From Agromyces mediolanus (lineage in GTDB: Bacteria; Actinomycetota; Actinomycetes; Actinomycetales; Microbacteriaceae): a stretch of 64,000 nucleotides of DNA. Below, piece after piece: positions 17,490-26,662 of this stretch. The notes under the pieces were generated by a model that saw nothing but the letters and a program-made list of their open reading frames with translations, did not search any database and had not been told where the DNA came from. Both the position numbers and the translations under genes were made by a program. Each line of letters starts with the position of its first letter. Position 1 is the first letter of the stretch. The DNA lies in the NCBI RefSeq assembly GCF_023715325.1, contig NZ_JAMBNX010000001.1, positions 186,001-250,000 on the forward strand. The letters run 5' to 3'.

Positions 17490-18236
17490 ATGCCTCACAC
17501 CCTCGTGCTGCTTCGCCACGGCAACAGCGAATGGAACCAGCAGAATCTCTTCACCGGATGGGTCGACGTCCGGCTCTCCGAGCTCGGTCTCGGCGAAGCC
17601 GCCCGCGCCGGCGAGCTGCTCGCGGCCGAGGGCGTGCTGCCCGACGTGCTGCACACCTCCGTGCTGAGCCGGGCCATCCAGACCGCCGACATCGCCCTCG
17701 ATGTCGCGGACCGGCTGTGGATCCCGGTGCGCCGCAGCTGGCGGCTGAACGAGCGCCACTACGGCGCGCTGCAGGGCCTCGACAAGGCCGAGACCCTCGA
17801 GAAGTACGGTCCTGAGCAGTTCCAGCTCTGGCGTCGCTCCTTCGACGTTCCGCCGCCCGCCCTCGCCGACGACGCAGAGTACTCGCAGGTCGGCGACCCC
17901 CGCTACGCGGAGCTCAGCGACGACGAGCTGCCGCGCACCGAGTGCCTGAAGGACGTCATCGCGCGCATGCTGCCGTACTGGGAGCAGGACATCATCCCCG
18001 ACCTCGCGGCCGGCAAGACAGTGCTCGTGACCGCGCACGGCAATTCGCTCCGCGCGCTCGTGAAGCACCTCGACGGCATCAGCGACGCCGACATCGCCGA
18101 GCTCAACATCCCGACCGGCATCCCGCTCGTGTACGAGCTCGACGACGAGTTCCGCCCGCTCGCACCGGGCCGGTACCTCGACCCCGAGGCGGCCGCGGCC
18201 GGGGCGGCGGCCGTCGCGGCCCAGGGCAAGAAGTAA
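17490..18236 (+). CDS. gpmA: 2,3-bisphosphoglycerate-dependent phosphoglycerate mutase
   Basis: The 248-residue glycolytic enzyme interconverts 3- and 2-phosphoglycerate. It has the catalytic motif [18 protein letters not shown] with His11, a second active His in [15 protein letters not shown], and the tetramer-type length. TAGGCT (17478-17483) ends six bases before the ATG, so the transcript is probably leaderless. It is followed by a strong two-way hairpin. Confidence 0.95.
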   Translation: MPHTLVLLRHGNSEWNQQNLFTGWVDVRLSELGLGEAARAGELLAAEGVLPDVLHTSVLSRAIQTADIALDVADRLWIPVRRSWRLNERHYGALQGLDKAETLEKYGPEQFQLWRRSFDVPPPALADDAEYSQVGDPRYAELSDDELPRTECLKDVIARMLPYWEQDIIPDLAAGKTVLVTAHGNSLRALVKHLDGISDADIAELNIPTGIPLVYELDDEFRPLAPGRYLDPEAAAAGAAAVAAQGKK

Positions 18237-18276
18237 GACCGACCGGGCGCGCGGCACGCGTCCGCCCGGAATACAA

Positions 18277-18310
18277 CGGGGCCGGTGGATCGGATGATCC
18301 ACCGGCCCCG
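18277..18310. terminator. two-way terminator hairpin between gpmA and phoU
   Basis: CGGGGCCGGTGGAT (18277-18290) pairs perfectly over 14 bp with 18297-18310 around a six-base loop. It lies between the convergent gpmA and phoU genes. Confidence 0.8.
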
Positions 18311-18340
18311 TGTGCGTCGCCGGTGCTGCCGGCGAGCGGG

Positions 18341-18994
18341 CTACGGCGCCTCGGGCGCCCAGTCGCCGGTCGCGAGGTACTGCACCTTCTTCGCGATCGA
18401 CACCGCGTGGTCCGCGAACCGCTCGTGGTACCGGCTGGCGAGCGTCGCGTCGACGGTGTCGACGGCCTCGCCCTTCCACGTCTCGCCGAGCACCTTGTCG
18501 AACACCTGCAGGTGCAGGGCGTCGATCTTGTCGTCCTCGTTGCGGATCTGCTCGGCGAGCTCCACGTCCTCGCTCGTCAGCAGCTCCGTGAGCTTCTTCG
18601 CGATCTCGACGTCGAGCCGGCCCATCTCGGCGAAGGTCGGCCGGAGCGTCTTCGGCACCACCTTGTCGGGGAAGCGGTAGCGGGCGAGCTGCGCGATGTG
18701 GGTCGACATGTCGCCCATCCGCTCGAGCGAGGCGCTGATGCGCAGGGCGCTCACGACGATGCGCAGGTCGCGGGCGACCGGCTGCTGACGGGCGAGGATC
18801 GTGATCGCCAGTTCGTCGAGCGCGAGCGCTGCCTGGTCGATGCCGTGGTCGTCGGCGATGACCTCCTCCGCGAGCGAGACGTCGGACTCGTTGAACGCAC
18901 GGGTGGCCTTGTCGATCGACTCCGCGACGAGACCGGCGATCTCGACGAGCCGGTCCTGGACCTCGCGCAGCTCCTGCTGGAACACCTCACGCAT
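18341..18994 (-). CDS. phoU: phosphate signalling regulator PhoU
   Basis: A 217-residue all-alpha protein made of two similar three-helix bundles, each with the PhoU metal-site pattern (ERMGDMSTHIAQLA near 105 and RYHERFADHAVSIAKKV near 190). PhoU links PstSCAB activity to SenX3 and lowers Pho regulon output when phosphate is plentiful. It is divergent from senX3. A Pho box sits about 80 bases upstream of its start, so it is probably under RegX3 control itself. Confidence 0.95.
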   Translation of the reverse strand: MREVFQQELREVQDRLVEIAGLVAESIDKATRAFNESDVSLAEEVIADDHGIDQAALALDELAITILARQQPVARDLRIVVSALRISASLERMGDMSTHIAQLARYRFPDKVVPKTLRPTFAEMGRLDVEIAKKLTELLTSEDVELAEQIRNEDDKIDALHLQVFDKVLGETWKGEAVDTVDATLASRYHERFADHAVSIAKKVQYLATGDWAPEAP

Positions 18995-19074
18995 GACTTG
19001 GAATCCTCACCTCTCCTGCATCGGCGCGGACGCGCTGATGCACCGGTTCCGACCGGCGCGGCAATCCTCCCGAT

Positions 19075-19107
19075 CGAAGGTGAACAGCAGGTGCCGTTCT
19101 CCTGAAC
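19075..19107 (-). promoter_or_regulatory. Pho box between phoU and senX3-regX3
   Basis: On the minus strand, three contiguous 11-nt units read GTTCAGGAGAA, CGGCACCTGCT and GTTCACCTTCG. Unit three is a perfect GTTCACC core, unit one shares GTTCA, and unit two ends in CACC. Spacing equals that of the pstS box. It fits RegX3 control of phoU and autoregulation of senX3-regX3. Confidence 0.7.
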
Positions 19108-19179
19108 ACTGACCAACGTACCGTCGTATTCGGTCTGATCGGCGACGAGCACCCTTCACGCATCGTTAGTGTGGGAGCC

Positions 19180-20379
19180 ATGGACTCCACCTGGGTGGTG
19201 GTCGCAGCGCTCGCCCTCGGCCTCTTCCTCGGCGCCGCCTTCATGGTCGTGCTGCACATGGCCGAACGACGTGGGCAGAGCGCGGCGAGCGTCGCGACCC
19301 CGAGCGTTCCCGAGGGCGTCGACCAGGTGCTCGAGGTGCTCGACTCGGCCGGCGTCGTCGTCGACCCCTCGAACAACGCGCTGCGCGCCTCGCCCGGCGC
19401 CCTCGCGATGGGGCTCGTGCGCGGGCAGACGCTCGCCCATCAGGAGCTGCTCGACCTCGCGGCCGGCGTGCGGCGCACGGGGGAGCCGGTCGCCCAGGAG
19501 CTCGAGCTGGCCCGCGGGCCGTTCGGCGAGCAGACGATGCTCGTGAGCGCGAGGGTGGCGCGGCTCGGCACCCGCTTCGTCGTCATCGTCGTCGAGGACC
19601 GCACCGAGGCGCACCGTCTCGACGAGGTGCGCCGGGACTTCATCGCGAACATCAGCCACGAGCTGAAGACGCCGATCGCCTCGGTGGGGCTCCTCGCCGA
19701 AGCGCTCGGCGAGGCGGCGGAGGAGCCCGTGCAGGTGCAGCGCTTCGCGAGCCGGCTCGGAGTCGAGGCGCAGCGGCTCGCGCGGATCACCGGGGAGATC
19801 ATCGAGCTCTCGAAGCTGCAGGCGAAGGACGCGCTGCGGCCGGACACGATCGTGCGGATCGACGAGGTCGTCGCCGCCGCCGTGGACCAGAACCGCGTGG
19901 TCGCCTCGGCGAAGGACGTCGACGTCGCCGTGCGCGGGGCCAAGCGGGCCGAGGTCTACGGCGACCGCGCCCTCCTCGCGGTGGCCGTGCACAACCTCAT
20001 CGCGAACGCGATCGCGTACTCCAACGAGGGCGGACGCGTCGGCGTGGGCGTCTCGACGAAGAAGGGCGCCGTGGAGATCTCGGTGACGGACCAGGGCGTC
20101 GGCATGACCGCCGACGAGCTGGATCGCGTGTTCGAGCGGTTCTACCGCGTCGATCAGGCGCGCAGCCGCAACACCGGCGGCACCGGACTCGGTCTGAGCA
20201 TCGTGAAGCACACCGTGCAGAACCATGGCGGCGACGTGCGCGTCTGGTCGCAGCCGGGCCGCGGCTCGACCTTCACGATCCGGCTGCCGCTCGCCGCAGC
20301 GGTCGAGACCCCCGACCCGGTGGGCGAGCCGCCCGCCGCGAACGATCCCACCCCCGCATCCCGAGGAGCCGTCACGTGA
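19180..20379 (+). CDS. senX3: sensor histidine kinase SenX3
   Basis: A 399-residue kinase with one clear N-terminal membrane helix (about 2-25), a degenerate PAS-like segment (about 40-140), HisKA with His160 in FIANISHELKTP and a complete HATPase (N box NLIANAIAYS, G boxes DQGVGM and GGTGLGLSIVKH). It phosphorylates RegX3 under phosphate limitation. TAGTGT (19167-19172) lies seven bases before the ATG at 19180, favouring this start over a GTG three codons earlier. Its stop overlaps the regX3 start. Confidence 0.93.
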   Translation: MDSTWVVVAALALGLFLGAAFMVVLHMAERRGQSAASVATPSVPEGVDQVLEVLDSAGVVVDPSNNALRASPGALAMGLVRGQTLAHQELLDLAAGVRRTGEPVAQELELARGPFGEQTMLVSARVARLGTRFVVIVVEDRTEAHRLDEVRRDFIANISHELKTPIASVGLLAEALGEAAEEPVQVQRFASRLGVEAQRLARITGEIIELSKLQAKDALRPDTIVRIDEVVAAAVDQNRVVASAKDVDVAVRGAKRAEVYGDRALLAVAVHNLIANAIAYSNEGGRVGVGVSTKKGAVEISVTDQGVGMTADELDRVFERFYRVDQARSRNTGGTGLGLSIVKHTVQNHGGDVRVWSQPGRGSTFTIRLPLAAAVETPDPVGEPPAANDPTPASRGAVT

Positions 20380-21056
20380 CTCGAATCCTGCTCGTCGAAG
20401 ACGAGATCGCCCTGTCCGACCCGCTCAGCTTCCTGCTCGAGCGCGAGGGCTACGAGGTGGAGGTCGCCGCCGACGGCCGTGACGCCCTCGACGCGTTCGA
20501 CCGCGACGGCGCCGACCTCGTGCTCCTCGACCTGATGCTCCCGGGCCTGCCGGGAACGGAGGTCTGCCGGGAGCTTCGCAACCGCTCGAGCGTGCCGATC
20601 ATCATGCTGACCGCGAAGGACTCGGAGATCGACATCGTGGTGGGCCTCGAGCTCGGCGCCGACGACTACGTCACGAAGCCCTACTCGACCCGTGAGCTGC
20701 TCGCCCGCGTCCGGGCGGTGCTGCGCCGCCGCGTCGAGGCGAGCGATTTCGACGACTCGGTGCTCGAGGCGGGGCGGGTCCGGATGGATGTCGACCGGCA
20801 CACGGTCGAGGTCGACGGCGTCGCCGTGCCCATGCCGCTGAAGGAGTTCGAGCTGCTCGAGCTCCTGATGCGCAACGCGGGCCGGGTGCTCACCCGCGGT
20901 CAGCTCATCGACCGGGTCTGGGGCTCGGACTACTTCGGCGACACCAAGACGCTCGACGTGCACATCAAGCGCATCCGTTCCAAGATCGAGGTCTCCCCGT
21001 CGGAGCCGGTGCAGCTCGTCACCGTGCGCGGCCTCGGCTACCGCTTCGAGGCCTGA
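20376..21056 (+). CDS. regX3: response regulator RegX3
   Basis: A 226-residue OmpR/PhoB-type regulator. The receiver has the acidic pair in VEDEIAL, the phospho-acceptor Asp in LVLLDLMLPG, and the conserved Thr and Lys (MLTAKD, YVTKPY). The winged helix reads LKEFELLELLMRNAGRVLTRGQLIDRVWGSDYFGDTKTLDVHIKRIRSKIE. It is expected to bind the Pho boxes upstream of pstS and phoU/senX3. The GTG start overlaps the senX3 stop (GTGA). Confidence 0.95.
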   Translation: MTRILLVEDEIALSDPLSFLLEREGYEVEVAADGRDALDAFDRDGADLVLLDLMLPGLPGTEVCRELRNRSSVPIIMLTAKDSEIDIVVGLELGADDYVTKPYSTRELLARVRAVLRRRVEASDFDDSVLEAGRVRMDVDRHTVEVDGVAVPMPLKEFELLELLMRNAGRVLTRGQLIDRVWGSDYFGDTKTLDVHIKRIRSKIEVSPSEPVQLVTVRGLGYRFEA

Positions 21057-21077
21057 CGGGTCGGCGTCGACGACGAA

Positions 21078-21120
21078 AACCCCGAGCCACCCGACGGCTG
21101 CGCGTCGGTGGCCCGGGGTT
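21078..21120. terminator. two-way terminator between regX3 and lipoprotein gene
   Basis: An imperfect long stem (AACCCCG...GCCACC...GACG with CGTC...GGTGGC...CGGGGTT) is followed on the minus strand by TTTTCG. It lies between convergent genes. Confidence 0.7.
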
Positions 21121-21134
21121 CGTGCGTCAGTGCC

Positions 21135-21617
21135 TCACGGCACGAGTGACGAGTACTCCGCGAGGGTGCCGTCGAGCACGGGGACGTTGATCTCCTGGCC
21201 CTCGGCGCCGGTGTACTGGAAGAAGATCGGCATGAGCGAGCCGGGGATGGAGTCGATGCCGTCGAGCAGCACGGGCTCCTGCACCTCGAGGCCCTCGACT
21301 TCGTCGACGCCGAAGGCGACGGTGCTGCCGGCGGAGACCACGATGGGCTCGGTGACGCGGCTGCCATCGCCGAACTCGACGTTCAGCTCGGCGTCGTCGT
21401 CGCCGCGGTTCACGACCGTCATGACGAGGTTGCCCTGCTCTCCGTCGTCGCTCACGACGAGCACGTTGCGAAGGTCGAGGTCGCCGACGTTGACGGAGAC
21501 GCCGTCGCTCGCGTCGTACTGCTCGGTGGTCGCCTGGTACGTGATCATCGAGCAGCCGCTGGCGCCGATGACGATACCGAGAGCGAGGGCGGCGGATGCC
21601 GCGAGACGCGCCTTCAC
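21135..21617 (-). CDS. small secreted lipoprotein of unknown function
   Basis: The 160-residue precursor begins VKARLAASAALALGIVIGASGC, a lipoprotein signal with the lipobox Cys at about residue 22. The mature part is an acidic beta-rich domain (VNVGDLDLRNVLVVSDDGEQGNLVMTV) resembling conserved actinobacterial lipoproteins of unknown role. The GTG at 21617 is preceded by GGAGGTTCT, which settles the start. It is transcribed opposite to carD. Confidence 0.75.
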   Translation of the reverse strand: MKARLAASAALALGIVIGASGCSMITYQATTEQYDASDGVSVNVGDLDLRNVLVVSDDGEQGNLVMTVVNRGDDDAELNVEFGDGSRVTEPIVVSAGSTVAFGVDEVEGLEVQEPVLLDGIDSIPGSLMPIFFQYTGAEGQEINVPVLDGTLAEYSSLVP

Positions 21618-21777
21618 AGAACCTCCAAGTCCGAAGCCGTGCGCGCGGATCGGCCGTCGCGCACGCGTGGGAATCGTGTCGAGCATAGCCTACGGACGTG
21701 CATGCTCGTGGAGGGCCGCATACCTTAGCACGATCCTCGATGTGATATCCTGAAAGTTGCCGAAAGGACTATCATTC

Positions 21778-22260
21778 ATGCTTTTTGAGGTTGGCGAGAC
21801 CGTCGTTTACCCGCACCACGGCGCTGCAACGATCACCGAGGTGAAGAAACGGATCATCAAGGGCGAAGAGAAGCTCTACCTCAAGCTGAACGTCACGCAG
21901 GGCGACCTCGTCATCGAGGTTCCCGCTGAGAACGTCGATCTGGTCGGCGTTCGCGACGTCATCGGCAAGGAGGGCCTCGACCGCGTGTTCGAGGTGCTGC
22001 GTGCGCCGTTCACCGAGGAGCCGACCAACTGGTCGCGCCGCTACAAGGCGAACCTCGAGAAACTCGCCTCCGGCGATGTGATCAAGGTGTCCGAGGTCGT
22101 CCGCGACCTGTGGCGCCGCGATCAGGACCGCGGGCTCTCGGCCGGCGAGAAGCGCATGCTCGCGAAGGCCCGGCAGATCCTCATCTCCGAGCTCGCGCTC
22201 GCCGAGAAGACCGACGAGGAGCAGGCCTCGGTCGTGCTCGACGAGGTCCTCGCCTCCTGA
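21778..22260 (+). CDS. carD: CarD-family RNA polymerase-binding regulator
   Basis: A 160-residue CarD. The N-terminal Tudor-like RNAP-interacting domain reads [19 protein letters not shown], and the C-terminal helical DNA-binding domain holds [27 protein letters not shown] with the conserved Trp. CarD stabilises open complexes, notably at rRNA promoters. The ATG at 21778 matches the family N terminus; an upstream TTG would add seven non-conserved residues. The ispDF gene follows, as in most actinobacteria. Confidence 0.95.
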   Translation: MLFEVGETVVYPHHGAATITEVKKRIIKGEEKLYLKLNVTQGDLVIEVPAENVDLVGVRDVIGKEGLDRVFEVLRAPFTEEPTNWSRRYKANLEKLASGDVIKVSEVVRDLWRRDQDRGLSAGEKRMLAKARQILISELALAEKTDEEQASVVLDEVLAS

Positions 22261-22323
22261 GCCTCGGTCGCCGAAGCCCTCGGCGCCCGACCGGCGTCGA
22301 GGTCGTGGCGGTACGCTCGGAGG

Positions 22324-23580
22324 GTGAGCACACCCTCCGTCGCCGTCATCGTCGTCGCCGCAGGCAGCGGAACCCGGCTCGGTCGGCCCGAACCGAAGGC
22401 CTTCGTCCCGCTCGGTGACGGCACGCTGCTCTCGCACGCCGTCGACCGGGTGCTCGGCATGCGCGAGCCCGTGCAGCTCGTCGTCGTGGTCCCGGCCGAG
22501 CGCGCCGAGGCGACGCGCTCGGAGCTGGCGGCGCGGGCGGATGCCGCGCACCCTGTCGTCGTCGTCGCGGGCGGCGAACTGCGCCAGGACTCCGTCGCCG
22601 CCGGCCTGGCGGCGATCGCGCCCGAGGTCGGCGTCGTGCTCGTGCACGACGCGGCGCGGGCGCTCACGCCGTCGCTGCTCTTCGACGAGGTCGCCGCCGC
22701 GGTGCGCACCCGCGGCCACGGCATCGTGCCCGGCCTCCCCGTGGTCGACACCGTGAAGCGGGTGGCCGACGGCCGCGTCGTCGAGACCGTCGATCGCGCC
22801 GAACTGGCGGCGGTGCAGACGCCGCAGGGCTTCCCGCGCGGCGCCCTGGAGCGCGCCTACCGGCTGGCGGGCGGCGAGTTCACCGACGACGCGGCCCTCG
22901 CCGCGGCGGCGGGGGTGTCCGTCGAGGTCGTGCCCGGCGACGTGCGAGCCTTCAAGATCACGGTGCCCGCCGACCTCCGCCGAGCCGAGCAGCTCGTCGC
23001 AGTGGGCGACGCCGACGACGCGGCATCCGCCGACCGCCATGAGGCTCGGCAGGCCGAGCCCGGGCCGTCCATCCTCCCGCCGGAGCCGATCACGGAGCCG
23101 CGCCTGGTCACGCCGCGGGTCGGCACCGGCGTCGACGTGCACGCCTTCGCCGACGACGACACGCCGCTGTGGCTCGCCGGGCTCGAATGGCCGGGGGAGC
23201 GCGGCCTCGCAGGGCACAGCGACGGCGACGCCGCGAGCCACGCGATCTGCGACGCGCTGCTCGCCGCGGCCGGACTCGGTGACGTCGGCCGCATCTTCGG
23301 CACCGCCGACCCGGAGCTCGGGGGCGCGCACGGCGAGGTGTTCCTCCGCGAGACGGTACGGCGGGTCCGCGAGGCGGGCTTCGTCGTCGGCAACGTCAGC
23401 GTGCAGCTCGTCGGCAACCGGCCGAAGCTCGCGCCGCGCCGCGAGGAGGCCGAGGCGCTCCTGAGCCGCTTCGTCGGGGCCCCGGTCAGCGTCTCCGCGA
23501 CGACGAGCGACGGGCTCGGCTTCACCGGCCGTGGCGAGGGCATCGCCGCGATCGCGACCGCGCTGCTGCTGCCCGCCTGA
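22324..23580 (+). CDS. ispDF: bifunctional IspD/IspF enzyme of the MEP isoprenoid pathway
   Basis: This 418-residue fusion has IspD in residues 1-235 (nucleotide loop [24 protein letters not shown] and PQGF motifs). IspF occupies about 260-418 ([39 protein letters not shown] with its metal ligands, and [19 protein letters not shown]). IspD makes CDP-methylerythritol and IspF cyclises its phosphorylated form. The two steps are not consecutive, since IspE acts between them. A Pro/Glu-rich linker joins them. The GTG start follows TACGCT (22312-22317) by six bases, so it is probably leaderless. Confidence 0.93.
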   Translation: MSTPSVAVIVVAAGSGTRLGRPEPKAFVPLGDGTLLSHAVDRVLGMREPVQLVVVVPAERAEATRSELAARADAAHPVVVVAGGELRQDSVAAGLAAIAPEVGVVLVHDAARALTPSLLFDEVAAAVRTRGHGIVPGLPVVDTVKRVADGRVVETVDRAELAAVQTPQGFPRGALERAYRLAGGEFTDDAALAAAAGVSVEVVPGDVRAFKITVPADLRRAEQLVAVGDADDAASADRHEARQAEPGPSILPPEPITEPRLVTPRVGTGVDVHAFADDDTPLWLAGLEWPGERGLAGHSDGDAASHAICDALLAAAGLGDVGRIFGTADPELGGAHGEVFLRETVRRVREAGFVVGNVSVQLVGNRPKLAPRREEAEALLSRFVGAPVSVSATTSDGLGFTGRGEGIAAIATALLLPA

Positions 23581-23634
23581 ACTCCCGGGCCGCCCGCCCA
23601 GGTTCACGTCCCCGCCCGCCGGTAGGCTGGAGCG

Positions 23635-25065
23635 GTGACGCTCAGACTCTACGACACGAAGGCCCAGGCACTGCGTGACTTCGTCCCCCTCCACGAGGGA
23701 CGCGTCGGCATGTACGTGTGCGGCCCGACCGTGCAGTCGAGCCCGCACATCGGCCACCTCCGCAGTGCTCTCGTCTACGACCAGCTGCGGCGCTGGTTCG
23801 CCTACCGCGGCTTCGACGTGAGCTTCGTGCGCAACGTCACCGACATCGACGACAAGATCCTCGACGCCGCCCACCGCGAGGGGCAGGGCGGCGCGGCCGA
23901 GCCGTGGTGGGCGCTCGCGTACCGCATCGAGCTCGAGTTCACCGCGGGTTACGCGGCACTCGGCATCCTGCCGCCGAGCTACGAGCCGCGCGCCACCGCG
24001 AGCGTGCAGCAGATGCAGCAGCTCATCGACCGACTGATCGAGGGCGGCCACGCCTATCCCGCCGCCGACGGCTCGGGCGACGTCTACTTCGACACGGGGA
24101 GCTGGGCCGACTACGGCTCGCTCACCCGGCAGTCGCGCGAGCACATGGAGGCGGCGGCCGACGCCGACCCCCGCGGCAAGCGCGACCCGCGCGACTTCGC
24201 CCTCTGGAAAGGGCGTAAGGCCGACGAGCCCGACTCGGCGGCCTGGGCCTCGCCGTGGGGCGAGGGCCGCCCGGGCTGGCACATCGAGTGCTCGGCGATG
24301 GCGGCCCGGTACCTCGGCCCCGAGTTCGACATCCACGGCGGTGGGCTCGACCTCCGCTTCCCGCACCACGAGAACGAACTCGCCCAGTCGACCGCGGCGG
24401 GCGACGGCTTCGCCCGGTACTGGGTGCACAACGGCCTGGTGAACGTCGGCGGCCAGAAGATGTCGAAGTCGCTCGGCAACTCGGTCTACGCGGCGGAGCT
24501 GCTGGCACTCGCGTCCCCGCTCGCCGTGCGCTACCTCCTCGGCCAGGCGCACTACCGCTCCACGCTCGACTACAGCCCGGAGTCACTCACCGTCGCCGAG
24601 GCGGCGGTCGACCGCATCCGCACCTTCCTCGCCCGGGTCGAGCGCCGGCTCGCGGGCACCCGCTTCGCGGGGATCGGCGCGCCCGTCGTGCCGGAGGCCT
24701 TCGCCGAGGCGATGGACGACGACCTCGGGGTGCCGCAGGCGCTCGCCGTGCTGCACGACACCGTCCGGGCGGGCAACAACGCGCTCGACGCCGAAGAGCT
24801 GCACGAGGCCGCCGTCGCGCACGGGCAGGTCTCGGCCATGGTGCAGGTGCTCGGCATCGACCCGCGCGACCCGCACTGGGCGAGCGACGACGCCGGCCCC
24901 GCGGCCACTGCGCTGGGCGTGCTCGTCGAACGGCTGCTCGACGACCGCCGCGCCGCGCGCGAGGCGAAGGACTGGGCCGCCGCCGATCGCATCCGAACCG
25001 AGCTCGCCGAGGCGGGCATCACCATCGAAGACAGTCAGACCTCGACTCATTGGAGCCTCTCATGA
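23635..25065 (+). CDS. cysS: cysteinyl-tRNA synthetase
   Basis: A 476-residue class I synthetase with the zinc-ligand Cys29 (YVCGPTVQ), HIGH motif at 38-41, WHIECSAM zinc-site region, the HHENE segment and the KMSKS motif at 275-279. The length is normal. TAGGCT (23623-23628) ends six bases before the GTG, so it is probably leaderless. The stop overlaps the rlmB start (ATGA). Note that the MshC ligase of mycothiol synthesis is a shorter paralogue; this protein has the full anticodon-binding C terminus and is the housekeeping enzyme. Confidence 0.95.
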   Translation: MTLRLYDTKAQALRDFVPLHEGRVGMYVCGPTVQSSPHIGHLRSALVYDQLRRWFAYRGFDVSFVRNVTDIDDKILDAAHREGQGGAAEPWWALAYRIELEFTAGYAALGILPPSYEPRATASVQQMQQLIDRLIEGGHAYPAADGSGDVYFDTGSWADYGSLTRQSREHMEAAADADPRGKRDPRDFALWKGRKADEPDSAAWASPWGEGRPGWHIECSAMAARYLGPEFDIHGGGLDLRFPHHENELAQSTAAGDGFARYWVHNGLVNVGGQKMSKSLGNSVYAAELLALASPLAVRYLLGQAHYRSTLDYSPESLTVAEAAVDRIRTFLARVERRLAGTRFAGIGAPVVPEAFAEAMDDDLGVPQALAVLHDTVRAGNNALDAEELHEAAVAHGQVSAMVQVLGIDPRDPHWASDDAGPAATALGVLVERLLDDRRAAREAKDWAAADRIRTELAEAGITIEDSQTSTHWSLS

Positions 25066-26087
25066 AGGGCAGCAGCGGAAAGCCGCGCGCTGGAGCCGTC
25101 CGCAAGGCCGCGCACTCGAAGCAGGTCGGCACCGGCGGACACGGGCGCAAGGCGCTCGAGGGCAAGGGCCCCACGCCGAAGGCCGAAGACCGGAGCTGGC
25201 ACGTCGCCGGCAAGCGGAAGGCCGCCCAGGAGCGGTACGAGGCCGCGGGCGGCAAAGGCCGCGCCGGCCAGAAGGGGCGCCCGGGCGCCCCGCGCGGCGC
25301 CTCGGGCGCCTCGCAGCGCTCCCGCTCGGGCGACGAGTCCGAGATCGTGACGGGCCGCAACGCGGTCGTCGAGGCGCTCCGCACGAAGGTGCCGGCCACG
25401 ACGCTCTACCTCGCGCAGCGCGTCGAGATGGACGACCGGGTGCGCGAGTCCCTGAAGATGGCGACGAACCGGGGCATCCCCGTGCTGGAGGTCACCCGAC
25501 CCGAGCTCGACCGTCTCTCCGGCGACGGGGGCGTGCACCAGGGCATCGCCCTGAAGGTGCCGGCCTACGAGTACGCCCACCCCATCGAGCTGCTCGACGA
25601 GGTGCTCGCCTCGGACGAGACGCCGCTCTTCGTCGCCCTCGACGGCATCACCGACCCGCGTAACCTCGGCGCAATCATCCGGTCGGCCGCCGCGTTCGGC
25701 GGCCAGGGCGTCATCGTGCCCCAGCGCCGCTCGGTCGGCGTCACCGCGGCCGCCTGGAAGACCTCGGCGGGCGCCGCGGCGCGCATCCCCGTCGCGATGG
25801 CCCCGAACCTGACCCAGACGCTCAAGGCGCTCAAGGAGCGCGGGGTGTTCGTGCTCGGCCTCGACGGTGACGGCGACGTGTCGCTGCCCGGGCTCGAGTT
25901 CGCCGACCGCCCGGTCGTGATCGTCGTCGGCTCCGAGGGCAAGGGGCTCTCGCGGCTCGTCACCGAGACCTGCGACGCGATCGTCTCGATCCCGATCACC
26001 GCCGCGACGGAGTCGCTCAATGCGGGCATCGCCGTCTCGGTCACGCTGTACGAGATCGCGCGGCTCCGCGCCGCCGAGTCGGCGTAG
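25062..26087 (+). CDS. rlmB: 23S rRNA (guanosine-2'-O-)-methyltransferase RlmB (TrmH/SpoU family)
   Basis: A 341-residue SPOUT methyltransferase. The first 85 residues are a basic, low-complexity Gly/Lys/Arg extension, probably an RNA-binding tail. A substrate-binding domain follows (IVTGRNAVVEALRTKVPATTLY). The knotted SAM domain carries motifs NLGAIIRSAAAFG, IVVGSEGKGLSRL and ITAATESLNAGIAVSVTLYEIA. E. coli RlmB modifies G2251 of 23S rRNA. It is translationally coupled to cysS, a conserved actinobacterial arrangement. Confidence 0.92.
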   Translation: MKGSSGKPRAGAVRKAAHSKQVGTGGHGRKALEGKGPTPKAEDRSWHVAGKRKAAQERYEAAGGKGRAGQKGRPGAPRGASGASQRSRSGDESEIVTGRNAVVEALRTKVPATTLYLAQRVEMDDRVRESLKMATNRGIPVLEVTRPELDRLSGDGGVHQGIALKVPAYEYAHPIELLDEVLASDETPLFVALDGITDPRNLGAIIRSAAAFGGQGVIVPQRRSVGVTAAAWKTSAGAAARIPVAMAPNLTQTLKALKERGVFVLGLDGDGDVSLPGLEFADRPVVIVVGSEGKGLSRLVTETCDAIVSIPITAATESLNAGIAVSVTLYEIARLRAAESA

Positions 26088-26155
26088 GGTCTCTCGGGCC
26101 GCCCGCGCTGTCAAGGGGGCCGCGTCGCGGCGCCGGGCTCCGTAGCGTCGAGGGC

Positions 26156-26635
26156 ATGGAACAGGACGCATACGACCGCATCTCCGAGCTCGTCCACGCC
26201 GCCGACGTGGCGATGCTCACCACGACCGGAGCGGACGGCGCACTGCACGCGAGGCCGCTCGCGGCGCTGCAGGACCGCTTCGACGGCACCCTCCGCTTCC
26301 TCGTCGAGGACCCGAGCCCGAAGGTCGAGGAAGTCGTCGCGCATCCCCGGGTGAACGTCGCCTACTCCTCCAAGCGCGGCTACCTGTCCATCGCCGGCTC
26401 CGCCCGCGTGGTCGACGACGAGGGCGCCGTGGACGAGCTCTGGGGCGCGGCCGCCGAGGCATGGTTCCCCGGTGGACGCGCCGACCCCGAGATCGTCGTG
26501 CTCGAGGTGCTCCCCGAGAGTGCGGAGTACTGGGCGCTGACGGAGCCCGGGGTCCTCGCCGCGGCGAAGGCCGTGAAGGCCTTCTTCACGAAGGAGCAGC
26601 CCGACATCGGCGAGAACCGCGTCGTCGAGCTGTGA
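26156..26635 (+). CDS. pyridoxamine 5'-phosphate oxidase-like flavin protein (general stress protein 26 type)
   Basis: This 159-residue split-barrel protein has the PNPOx-like pattern (AMLTTTGADGALHARPLAAL, then VAYSSKRGYLSIAGSARVVDD and a Trp-rich PEIVVLEVLPESAEYW end). Relatives bind FMN or F420 and include stress proteins such as YdaG. The reaction is unknown. TAGCGT (26143-26148) lies seven bases before the ATG, suggesting a leaderless transcript. Confidence 0.75.
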   Translation: MEQDAYDRISELVHAADVAMLTTTGADGALHARPLAALQDRFDGTLRFLVEDPSPKVEEVVAHPRVNVAYSSKRGYLSIAGSARVVDDEGAVDELWGAAAEAWFPGGRADPEIVVLEVLPESAEYWALTEPGVLAAAKAVKAFFTKEQPDIGENRVVEL

Positions 26636-26662
26636 GCGCCGGCGCGCCGGGGCGCCGGCGGC

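Noticed and set aside
21772-24552. A 926-codon open frame on the minus strand across carD, ispDF and cysS
   Set aside because: It is the antisense shadow of three well-recognised genes; long open antisense frames are expected at this GC content, and its Arg/Ala/Gly-rich product matches no family.
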